Positions 51,583 to 59,249 of a stretch of DNA of 64,000 nucleotides are shown here, one piece after another. A program made the position numbers and the translations under genes. The notes beneath the pieces are model-generated. The model made no database searches. It was not told the origin of the DNA and worked only from the letters and a program-made list of their open reading frames with translations. Positions within the stretch are counted from its first letter, which is position 1. Each line of letters starts with the position of its first letter. This DNA is from Gemmatimonadota bacterium (GTDB lineage Bacteria; Gemmatimonadota; Gemmatimonadetes; Gemmatimonadales; Gemmatimonadaceae): the NCBI GenBank assembly GCA_016712265.1, contig JADJRJ010000031.1, positions 434,001 to 498,000 of the forward strand, given 5' to 3'.

Positions 51583-52919
51583 TCTTTCTTGAGTTTGTCT
51601 GTTTCGGCGTCCGAGAGGCGTTCGCCAAGGCTGATGCGCTCGAGCAAGCGCGCGCACGCTTCGCGCAGTTCCGCCGACGGCGCAGGGGGCGCTGGAGTCG
51701 AATCGGCTGGGGGGGGTGCCACCAACACGCGGCCGCCGGTGTTGCCGCCGGGCGGGGGTGACGCGGGCCGCGCAGGATCTGGACGCGGCGCTGGCGCCTG
51801 GACCGGCGGCGGGTCGGACGTGGCCGTAGCGCTCGGTCCCGCCGCAGGAGCGGTATCGCCAGGCGGCGGCAACGCGGTCGCGGCGCTGGTCGGCGTATCC
51901 CGAGCCGCTGTGTTCCCTTCCGTTCGCGACCATGGCCTGACCAACGCGAGGACAGCGGTGGCGAGGAGGGCGACGACCCCAACTATTTGCAGCGTGCGGC
52001 GGCCGGCCGCCGGTGGTGCCGGGGTGGTCTCGCGCGTCTCCGGTACCGCGGCGACCGGGGGCACGCCGCCGCGGAGCGCTGCGCGGGCGCGGGCCGCGGT
52101 ATCGAAGCGCTCCTGCACCTCGGCGAGCATCCCATCGAGAAAGCGCTCAAACTCGTCCGAGCACGAGACACGTCCCTTCCAGTCCAACTTGCCCGTGCGC
52201 GCGGAGTGCCATTCCAGCGGATGAAGCCCGGTCACTGATTCCAGCGCGGTCGCTCCGAGGGCATAGAGGTCGCTCGATGGGCGAGGGCGCCCCACGGCTT
52301 GTTCGCGCGGAGTGTATCCCGCCGTGCCGATCGCGGTGCCCTGGTCCTCGCCGCCGCCGATCGCTTCTCGCACGGCGCCGAAGTCAATCAGGAAGACGGC
52401 ACCATCGGCACCCAGCATGATGTTCGCTGGCTTGATGTCCCGATGGATCACTGGCGGCGTGCGGCCGTGCAGGTACTCCAGCACGTCCAACAAACTTCCC
52501 ACGATGCGTCGCACTTCGACTTCCGGCAGGCGCGTGTCCCGACGCAGCCGTTCGTCCAGCGTTTCCCCATCCACAAAATCCTGGACGAGATAAAAGCGAC
52601 CGCCCTCCTCGAAGTAGGCGTGCAGCGTCGGGATCTGCGGATGCCGAAGCTCCAGGAGCACCCGAGCTTCGCGCTCGAAGAGTCGACGCGCGGTGTCGTT
52701 CTCCTGTCGCGCGGAAAGCAGCTCCTTCACGACGCAGTCGGCGTCAAAGCGCGAACGATCGCGAGCACGAAAGGTCGAGCCGAACCCGCCCGACCCGAGG
52801 CGCTCGACGATCTCGTATCGCGTGGCCAGGAGGGTTCCGGGCCGAAGCTCTCGTGCTGTCACCAGTCCATTGCCGGGCCCGCCGCCCGCTCCTGTGCTTG
52901 CTCCAATCTTCCCCGCCAC
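51561..52919 (-). CDS. Ser/Thr protein kinase with Pro-rich extracytoplasmic tail
   Basis: 452 residues, starting at GTG 52919. The kinase domain (about 35-290) has GSGGFGSTF, CVVKELL with the catalytic Lys, HRDIKPAN (159-166), DFG (179-181) and the GTAGYTPREQ activation segment typical of the cyanobacterial-like kinase group. One transmembrane helix (LQIVGVVALLATAVLALV, about 312-330) is followed by a Pro/Ala/Thr-rich tail ending in a short helix. It lacks the TPR tail of the other two kinases here. Overlapping OmpA-like gene suggests shared function. Confidence 0.87.
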   Translation of the reverse strand: MAGKIGASTGAGGGPGNGLVTARELRPGTLLATRYEIVERLGSGGFGSTFRARDRSRFDADCVVKELLSARQENDTARRLFEREARVLLELRHPQIPTLHAYFEEGGRFYLVQDFVDGETLDERLRRDTRLPEVEVRRIVGSLLDVLEYLHGRTPPVIHRDIKPANIMLGADGAVFLIDFGAVREAIGGGEDQGTAIGTAGYTPREQAVGRPRPSSDLYALGATALESVTGLHPLEWHSARTGKLDWKGRVSCSDEFERFLDGMLAEVQERFDTAARARAALRGGVPPVAAVPETRETTPAPPAAGRRTLQIVGVVALLATAVLALVRPWSRTEGNTAARDTPTSAATALPPPGDTAPAAGPSATATSDPPPVQAPAPRPDPARPASPPPGGNTGGRVLVAPPPADSTPAPPAPSAELREACARLLERISLGERLSDAETDKLKKECRSGTS

Positions 52920-53171
52920 CGGGGAATTGGCACTGGTGCAGGACCCCGGACAACCCCTCCCGGTGTTCTCGGGAGATCTGCATCGCGCAGCGACAGCTCC
53001 GGCCTATGTCACCGCACGCGCCGCACTGGTCGTTGCGCAGGAAGGGAGCCCCATCTGTCATCGCGGCAGCGGGGAAATGCGGCTCTGTAAGAACGGGCCG
53101 TCGGGGGACGTTGCCCGGGTGAACCGGTCGCGATGCGCACGCCGCATCGGGCCATCACCCCGGAGGTCCCC

Positions 53172-53435
53172 GTGGAACGCATCAGATTCACCCGCACCCT
53201 TCTCGCCTTGTCGCTTGCTGTGCCGGCCGCGGCCTGCCAGGACGCCACTGCCCCGGATGACTCGTCTGGTCGCGAACGCCGGGTCGCCGCGTATGCCGAC
53301 GTCGGGACCCCCGCCGACACCACCCGCGGTGGAGGTGGCGTGGGGCTCCCGATCCTGACCGGCAGCCGGACCAGCGGACTGGGCGTTACCACCGGTGTGC
53401 GATCCCCCGCGCTGCGCCGCGGGACCAGCCACTGA
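53172..53435 (+). CDS. Small lipoprotein
   Basis: GTG at 53172 gives 87 residues with a lipobox LAVPAAAC and a Gly/Arg-rich, low-complexity mature part. An earlier in-frame start at 53133 is possible. No family recognised; convergent with the sigma factor at 53473. Confidence 0.5.
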   Translation: MERIRFTRTLLALSLAVPAAACQDATAPDDSSGRERRVAAYADVGTPADTTRGGGGVGLPILTGSRTSGLGVTTGVRSPALRRGTSH

Positions 53436-53472
53436 CGGTGCCGGCGATGCGACGGTCCCCGTCCGACGCGCC

Positions 53473-54102
53473 CTACTCGGGAGGGTGGGTGAGGTCGGAC
53501 GGGGTCAACCCGATGGCCGCCGCTTCGGCGCGGATTCGCGCCCGGGCCCGAAACAGGATTTGCGCGACGTTGTTGGCGGTGATGCCGAGGTAGGCGGCGG
53601 TCTCCTGGTCCGTGAAACCCTGGAGGTTGCGCAGCCACACGTCGCGCGGCCGCTCGGCGAGGCAGGCCGCCAGCCTATCGATGACCTCGTTCCGTTCCCA
53701 GGTGCGGCCCGGGCGGCCGGTGTCTGCAACCTCAAAGCCCCCGGACGGCATCTGGTCCGGCAGGCGGCGTCGCTTGCGGCGCTTGTCAGCCAGCGCATGC
53801 TTGGCCATCACGTACAGCCAGGCCTCGAACTTCCCGTGGTCCTCATACGAGGCGAGGGCATGCGGGAGTCGCATGAACACATCGGACAGGATCTCGGCCG
53901 CCGTCACGGTGGAATCCTCGGCCTGTAGGCGTCGGAGGATGTCTGGTCCAAACCGACGATGCAGCTCCCCGACATGGCTCCGTCCGCCGGCACGGACTCC
54001 AGCGAGGAGTTCGTCCAGGGTCAGGGTGTGCACGACGAGGTCCAACTCGGACGCGTTGGTCACGAGTCGGCCCCGGGGGGTGTCGTCCGCTGCTGGCGCC
54101 AT
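53473..54102 (-). CDS. ECF-type sigma factor
   Basis: 209 residues. Region 2: LHRRFGPDILRRLQAEDSTV, ILSDVFMRLPHALASYEDHG and FEAWLYVMAKHALADKRRK; region 4: LRNLQGFTDQETAAYLG and ITANNVAQILFRARARIR. It differs from the TIGR02999-like factor at 56738. Its start lies 8 nt after the kinase stop at 54111, so it is the last gene of a sigma-kinase-sigma run on the minus strand. Confidence 0.85.
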   Translation of the reverse strand: MAPAADDTPRGRLVTNASELDLVVHTLTLDELLAGVRAGGRSHVGELHRRFGPDILRRLQAEDSTVTAAEILSDVFMRLPHALASYEDHGKFEAWLYVMAKHALADKRRKRRRLPDQMPSGGFEVADTGRPGRTWERNEVIDRLAACLAERPRDVWLRNLQGFTDQETAAYLGITANNVAQILFRARARIRAEAAAIGLTPSDLTHPPE

Positions 54103-54110
54103 GCTGGACG

Positions 54111-56663
54111 CTACTCGGGGCGCCGGAGCGCGGCCAGTTGCTGCCTGGTGAGCCGAGCGCGGGTCGTGTCGCCCAGCGAGTCAAACGCGGCGGCCAGCGT
54201 CTCGCGCGCCGGGGCGGTCGCCGCAGTGACGCCCCCGAGGATGGAGTCCACGATCGCCAACGCCGGCAGGGTGACGGCCACGACGGCCTCGTACTCTCGT
54301 GCGGCGAGGTGCGCGCCGGCGAGGTGCAGTCGGAGCTGGGCCGGGTGGAGGCTGCGAGCGCCCAGCGCGGAGTCGGCGCGGGCAGAGATTCGGGTGAGCG
54401 CGCGGACGGCGGTGTCGGCGCGGCCTTCGGTGGCGAGCGTGCGCGCGGCGTTGGCCTCGAAGTTCAGGACGTCCCTGTGGGTCACGCCCCACGCGCGGCG
54501 CAGGAGGGATGCCGCTGTGTTGTAGTCGTCACGGGCCCCTCGCGGGTCACCGGTGCGGTCGCGGACGGTGCCCCGCAAGCCAATCGCCAGGGCGTAGTTC
54601 GGGCTGTTTGGTCCCAGGAGTGGCGTGCGGCCATAGACGTCGATCACGCGGGCGATGAGCGAGTCCGCCTCGGGGAGTGCCGACTGTCGGACGAGCGTCT
54701 GCACGAGGACATACTGGGCGGCTGCCACCAGGTAGTGGTCGTCGCCGTACCAGGCGCGCAACGCCTCCACCGACGCCCGGAGGTATCGCGCGGCGGCGGC
54801 CAGATCACCGCGTTGCGACGCGGTATTGCCGAGATTGGCCTGCAGAAAGGCCACCTGCGGATGTGTAGGGCCCATGAGCCGACGCGCGATCGGGAGCGCC
54901 CGGGTCCAGGCCGTGTCGGCGAGTGCGAGCTGGCCCCCGGCGCCCGCGGCATTGCCCAGCTCGCGGAGCGCCTCGACGAACCCGAGGGACAGGGTGTCGC
55001 GCGCATGACGAACCGCGACGGCGCGTCGCAGGGCGTCGGTGCCCTCGGCCGCCCGACCAACTACGCGCAGCAGCTTGCCGAGTTCGAGCCACGCCTCGGC
55101 GTGGGCCGGATGCCCCTGGTCCCCGGGGCGAACGGTGGCGATCACCTCGCGCAGGACGCGCTCGGCGCTCGCACTGCTGTCGCGCAAGATGAGCAACCGG
55201 GCGGCACGCACCCGCGCCTGCAAGGTGCGGGGGTCGGATGCCCCGTAGAGTTGCACGCCCTGCGCCAACGCCTCGCGGATGAGCGAATCCGCGCGCGGGT
55301 ACTGCGCCATCCCTTCGGAGACAATGGCCAGCGACTCGAGCAGTTCCATCTGCATGCCCGGATCCATGGTGAGGGCACGTGCCTCGCGGATGCCGTTCGC
55401 GACGAGGGTGGCGACGCGGATGGAGTCGGACGCTTCCGGGGCTTGCCCTCCCTGGAAGAGATTCTCCAGGAACTGGCGCAGCCGCGTGGTGCGCTCGACC
55501 TCGAGGAGGGCGGCATCCCGCGCACCGGTGAGGGCCCGATTGTGCAGGACCAGCCCGGTCGCTGCGGCCGTGGCCACGAGGGCACCGGCGGCCACCACCG
55601 TTCGGTGACGGCGGACAAATTTCCGAAAGCGGTACGCGGGGCGCGCGGGCGCACGTTCGAGTGGCTGCCCGGCGAGGTAGCGCTCCAGTTCGCGGAGCAG
55701 CGCCTCGACCGAGGGGTATCGCGCGTCGGCGCGTCCCGCGGTGGCGGTCCGGCACATGTGGGCGAGGTCCACCAGATCCTCGCCGGGGGCCGGTGGGAGG
55801 TCCGCGCGCTCCACCGGTCTGCTGGGCCGACGCCCCGTAAGGAGTTCGACCAGGATGATACCGAGGGCGAAGACATCACCAGACACGGAGCCCGCCTCGC
55901 CGGCGCGTCGTTCGGGAGCCGCATAGGCGGGCGTGAGGTGGCGCAGCATCACCGCCGTGTCGGTCGTGTCGAGCCGTGATGCGATCCCGAAATCCAGCAG
56001 GCGGACGCGTCCCTCCCGGTTCACGAGGATGTTGGCCGGCTTGAGGTCGCCGTGCACGACGAGGCGTTCATGGGCCGCACGAACCGCCACGCACACCTCG
56101 CGGAACAGGAGGAGGCGTTGGCGCACGGAGGCCGCGCGCGTCTCGCAGTGGTGCGTGAGGGATGTCCCATCGACATGCTCCATCGCAAACCAGGGAGTGC
56201 CGTCGTCGGTCTGCCCGGCGTCGTACAGCGCCACGATCCCCGGATGTCGCAGGGTGGCGAGGATGCGTTGCTCGTCGGCAAACCGGGCGCGTCGCAACGG
56301 GCTGAGCGGCGCATCCCAGAGGACCTTGAGGGCGACTTCGGCGCCCACGTCGTCCCGACGGGCGAGATAGACAACTCCCATCCCGCCATCGCCGAGCCAA
56401 CCGATGACTCGATACGGTCCGAATGGGGTGGTCGGAAGGTCCGTTGGCCCGGCGGGTGCGAGAAGGGCCGAGATCTCAGGTTGCAGCGAAACATCGAGGT
56501 CCAACGTGGACTCGGCTTCGAGGAGTCGCCGCACGGCTTCACTGACTGCCGGGGTTCCGCGCGCGACCTCCTCGAGGCGGGCTCGGCGGGCATCGGGTGA
56601 CAGGTCCACGACGTCGTGGAACAGCCGCTCGACCAGGGCCCAATCGTCGGGCGACAGGTTCAT
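54111..56663 (-). CDS. Membrane Ser/Thr kinase with TPR-like tail, HGD catalytic loop
   Basis: 850 residues. After a helical N-terminus, the kinase domain (about 80-340) has GDGGMGVVYLA and VALKVLW, and a catalytic loop VVHGDLKPANILV where the usual HRD Arg is Gly; the Asp and the DFG (LLDFGIAS) are kept. The activation segment TPAYAAPERR is present. A transmembrane helix (VVAAGALVATAAATGLVL, about residue 355) is followed by a long TPR-like region of more than 450 residues. A non-RD kinase is expected to need no activation-loop phosphorylation. It lies between two ECF sigma genes. Confidence 0.87.
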   Translation of the reverse strand: MNLSPDDWALVERLFHDVVDLSPDARRARLEEVARGTPAVSEAVRRLLEAESTLDLDVSLQPEISALLAPAGPTDLPTTPFGPYRVIGWLGDGGMGVVYLARRDDVGAEVALKVLWDAPLSPLRRARFADEQRILATLRHPGIVALYDAGQTDDGTPWFAMEHVDGTSLTHHCETRAASVRQRLLLFREVCVAVRAAHERLVVHGDLKPANILVNREGRVRLLDFGIASRLDTTDTAVMLRHLTPAYAAPERRAGEAGSVSGDVFALGIILVELLTGRRPSRPVERADLPPAPGEDLVDLAHMCRTATAGRADARYPSVEALLRELERYLAGQPLERAPARPAYRFRKFVRRHRTVVAAGALVATAAATGLVLHNRALTGARDAALLEVERTTRLRQFLENLFQGGQAPEASDSIRVATLVANGIREARALTMDPGMQMELLESLAIVSEGMAQYPRADSLIREALAQGVQLYGASDPRTLQARVRAARLLILRDSSASAERVLREVIATVRPGDQGHPAHAEAWLELGKLLRVVGRAAEGTDALRRAVAVRHARDTLSLGFVEALRELGNAAGAGGQLALADTAWTRALPIARRLMGPTHPQVAFLQANLGNTASQRGDLAAAARYLRASVEALRAWYGDDHYLVAAAQYVLVQTLVRQSALPEADSLIARVIDVYGRTPLLGPNSPNYALAIGLRGTVRDRTGDPRGARDDYNTAASLLRRAWGVTHRDVLNFEANAARTLATEGRADTAVRALTRISARADSALGARSLHPAQLRLHLAGAHLAAREYEAVVAVTLPALAIVDSILGGVTAATAPARETLAAAFDSLGDTTRARLTRQQLAALRRPE

Positions 56664-56737
56664 CTTCGCCTGCGGCGTGTGGGTGCGATGTCCATTCGGC
56701 CTCCGCCGTCAATTGCGTGGCGGCGCGTCTTTGGCGG

Positions 56738-57316
56738 TCACGGCTGGCGTCCGGCGTCAGCCAGCTCAACAGCCAGCCACGCTCGCGCGAGTCGCCAATC
56801 CCGCTGGATCGTGGCTTCTGACACGTTGAGCAGCTGCGCTGTCGCGGGGACGTCCAGCCCACCGAAGAAGCGCGCCTCAACCATGCGCGCCTGGCGTTCG
56901 CTCAGCGTGGAGAGCTTCTGGAGGGCCGCGTCGATCGCGAGCACGCGGTCCTCCGGGTCCTGGGGCAGTGGGAGGGAATCGTCGAGCGGCACGTGGATCC
57001 CGGCCCGCTTGCCGGCCCGTCGACGGCGCGCGGAATCCACCAGCACCTGGCGCATGGCGCGGACGACAATGTGCTTGAAGTGGCTGTGGTCCACGACGCG
57101 GAAGTGCGGGGAGGCGGCCAGCTTGAGCCAGGCTTCATTGACCAGGGCGGTGGTGGTCACCGTGGCGAACGGGTCGCCGTGTTTCACCGCGCCTGCCAGC
57201 CGCCGCAGCTCGTCGTAGGCGAGGCTGTAGAGCTCGTCGATGGCCTGCGGTCCCGCCGGGGCGTCCCCTTCCGATGCCGACTCCACCGTCTCGTGTGCTC
57301 CCGTGGGAAGGGCCAA
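56738..57316 (-). CDS. ECF-type sigma factor (TIGR02999-like)
   Basis: 192 residues from TTG 57316 (upstream TAG closes the frame, so an upstream start is excluded). ALVNEAWLKLAASPHF and MRQVLVDSARRRRAGKRAG are the same family features as the factor at 24599; region 4 shows EARFFGGLDVPATAQLL and VSEATIQRDWRLARAWL. A TTGTCC/TACTCT promoter with 17-nt spacing precedes the gene. It heads a run with the kinase at 56663 and the second sigma factor. Confidence 0.85.
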   Translation of the reverse strand: MALPTGAHETVESASEGDAPAGPQAIDELYSLAYDELRRLAGAVKHGDPFATVTTTALVNEAWLKLAASPHFRVVDHSHFKHIVVRAMRQVLVDSARRRRAGKRAGIHVPLDDSLPLPQDPEDRVLAIDAALQKLSTLSERQARMVEARFFGGLDVPATAQLLNVSEATIQRDWRLARAWLAVELADAGRQP

Positions 57317-57336
57317 CTGGATCGTGCAGCGCCGCT

Positions 57337-57365
57337 AGAGTACCTGGGCTCCCCGGCCCGGACAA
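57337..57365 (-). promoter_or_regulatory. Promoter of the sigma/kinase/sigma run
   Basis: Minus-strand TTGTCC (57365-57360) and TACTCT (57342-57337) are 17 nt apart, 20 nt upstream of the TTG start codon. Confidence 0.45.
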
Positions 57366-57513
57366 GGCGCACCCGGGGTCAACGGCGGGTGTAACAGGGC
57401 TTGTGGGTCGGGGCTGGACAGATCCGGTGACCCGGTCCGTGGCGTAGCTTGGGAACCCGACCCTACCTGCGCAGCTTCATCCCGTCGTCCCCCCTTTCGT
57501 ACCGAGCGCTCCC

Positions 57514-58456
57514 ATGATCATCCGTTCGACTCCCGATCACCCCATTCGATCCTCCGAAATCACGCCGGAGGGGGTGTACCACGATCGTCGGACCTTCATC
57601 AAGGAGGCCGGGTTTGCGGGCATTGGGCTCGCAGCGACCCTGGCGGGGGCGAGTCGGGTCGCGGCGCAGCAGGGAGGGACGTCCATGGGCGGCGCGGAGC
57701 TCAAGGGTGAGCTGAACCCCCGAGGAGGACGTGACCTCGTACAACAACTTTTACGAGTTCGGGACGGGGAAGGACGACCCCAAGCCCAACGCGAAGAATT
57801 TCCGGACCAAGCCGTGGTCGGTGAAGGTCGAGGGGATGGTCGCGAAGCCGGCGACCTACAACCTCGAGGACTTCCTGAAGCCGCATAAGGTCGAGGACCG
57901 GATCTACCGCCACCGCTGCGTCGAGGCGTGGTCGATGGTGATCCCGTGGATGGGCTTCCCGATGGCCGACCTGGTCAAGCGCGTGCAACCGTTAGGCTCG
58001 GCAAAGTACATCCAGTTCACCACGGCGCTCGATCCGCAGCAGATGCCCGGGGTGCGTTTTCCCGTATTGGATTGGCCGTATGTGGAAGGGCTGCGCCTGG
58101 ACGAGGCGATGCACCCGCTGACCATGATGGTCGTGGGCGTCTACGGAAAGATGTTGCCCAACCAGAATGGCGCTCCGCTGCGCCACATCGTGCCGTGGAA
58201 GTACGGGTTCAAGAGCTGCAAGTCGATCGTGAGCATCAAGTTCACGGACCAGATGCCGGCGACCGCGTGGTCCGTGGCGACGCCCGATGAGTACGGGTTC
58301 TACGCCAACGTCAACCCGACGGTCGATCACCCGCGCTGGACGCAGGCACGTGAGCGACGCATCGGTGAGCTGCGCCGCCGCGAGACGCTGATGTTCAACG
58401 GGTACACGCAAGTCGCGTCGTTGTACTCGGGGATGGACCTGAGGAAGAACTTCTAG
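57514..58456 (+). pseudogene. msrP: Methionine sulfoxide reductase catalytic subunit MsrP with +1 frameshift
   Basis: The first frame, from ATG 57514, encodes a Tat signal (DRRTFIKEAGFAGIGLA) and ends with GELNPRGGRDL in the wrong frame. The second frame, from about 57716, starts TPEEDVTSYNNFYEFGTGKD and runs to 58456 with YRHRCVEAWSMVIPW (the Mo-ligating Cys), PWKYGFKSCKS and a normal C-terminus. Removing one A at 57715/57716 joins GEL to TPEEDV exactly as in the family. With that base removed the length is normal. Product: a periplasmic molybdopterin reductase of protein Met-O with MsrQ. It may be a pseudogene, a programmed frameshift, or a sequence error; msrQ is intact. Confidence 0.8.
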
Positions 58457-58460
58457 GTCC

Positions 58461-58482
58461 GAGACGGCAGACGGCGGACGGC
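58461..58482. repeat. GACGGCRGACGGC intergenic repeat, copy 2
   Basis: 22-bp purine/GC repeat between msrP and msrQ, nearly the same as the one at 27611 after the multicopper oxidase. Confidence 0.6.
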
Positions 58483-58484
58483 CG

Positions 58485-59180
58485 ATGGCAGAAGCGGTGG
58501 CCCCGAACGGATCGGGCGAGGTACGAGCAGCACGGGAGGTCAGCGCGGCACGCGTTGACGGTTCCCGACCGCGCGGCTTTAGGCCGCCAGGATGGCTCCA
58601 CCCGGTGGTGGTGGTCGCCGCCCTGGTGCCCTTTGGCTGGGTGTGCTGGGCGTTCTACTCGGACCTCGTGAACAACACGCGACTCCTCACCTCGGAGCCG
58701 ATCAAGGAGGCCGAGCATTTCACCGGCAAGTGGGCGCTGCGTTACTTGCTCACCTGCCTGGCCGTGACCCCCATCATGCGGCTCGCGAAGGTCGGCTGGC
58801 TGGTGAAGTACCGGCGCACCTTCGGCCTCCTCGCGTTCTTCTACGCGGTCGTGCACCTGGGGATCTACTTCGGGCTCGACATCGAGCTGATGTGGTCCAA
58901 CTTGGTCGAGGACGTGGCGGAGCGGCTGTACATCACGCTCGGGATGCTCGGCCTCCTGCTCATGGTCCCGCTCGCCGTCACGAGTACCAAGGGCTGGATC
59001 CGCCGGATGGGAAATCGCCGCTGGACGGCGCTGCATCGCCTGGTCTATGTATCGGCGGTCCTCGGGTGCATTCATTTCTACATGGCCGTGAAGCGGGATG
59101 TCACCGAGCCGCTCATCTTCATGGGGATCCTGGCACTTTCCCTGGGCCTCCGGTGGCGCTGGTCCCGCGCGGGCCGCTGA
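58485..59180 (+). CDS. msrQ: MsrQ, haem-binding membrane subunit of the Msr system
   Basis: 231 residues from ATG 58485. About 40 N-terminal residues are low-complexity and overlap the 9-bp repeat unit, so the true start may lie downstream. Then several transmembrane helices: HPVVVVAALVPFGWVCWAF, GKWALRYLLTCLAVTPIMRL, LLAFFYAVVHLGIYFG and ALHRLVYVSAVLGCIHFYMA, with the haem-ligating His residues of the ferric-reductase-like family. MsrQ passes electrons from quinol to MsrP. Terminal part SLGLRWRWSRAG is normal. Confidence 0.87.
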   Translation: MAEAVAPNGSGEVRAAREVSAARVDGSRPRGFRPPGWLHPVVVVAALVPFGWVCWAFYSDLVNNTRLLTSEPIKEAEHFTGKWALRYLLTCLAVTPIMRLAKVGWLVKYRRTFGLLAFFYAVVHLGIYFGLDIELMWSNLVEDVAERLYITLGMLGLLLMVPLAVTSTKGWIRRMGNRRWTALHRLVYVSAVLGCIHFYMAVKRDVTEPLIFMGILALSLGLRWRWSRAGR

Positions 59181-59185
59181 AACCG

Positions 59186-59205
59186 TACCGTCGGTCCAAA
59201 CGGTA
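59186..59205. promoter_or_regulatory. Inverted repeat before the MacB/FtsX-type permease gene
   Basis: TACCGT (59186-59191) and ACGGTA (59200-59205) form a perfect 6-bp inverted repeat with an 8-nt spacer, between the msrQ stop and the ATG at 59250. A regulator-binding site is possible. Confidence 0.3.
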
Positions 59206-59249
59206 GGGCGGGGATCGTTGTCCGAAGGTCACCCTCATCCCAGCCCGCC

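Noticed and set aside
54111..56663. Pseudokinase because of HGD instead of HRD
   Set aside because: The catalytic Asp, the Lys in VALKVL and the DFG motif are all present, so only the RD Arg is missing.
57714..57722. Slippage on the five-C run as the cause of the msrP frame break
   Set aside because: Family alignment places the extra base in the AA before the run, not in the C-run itself.
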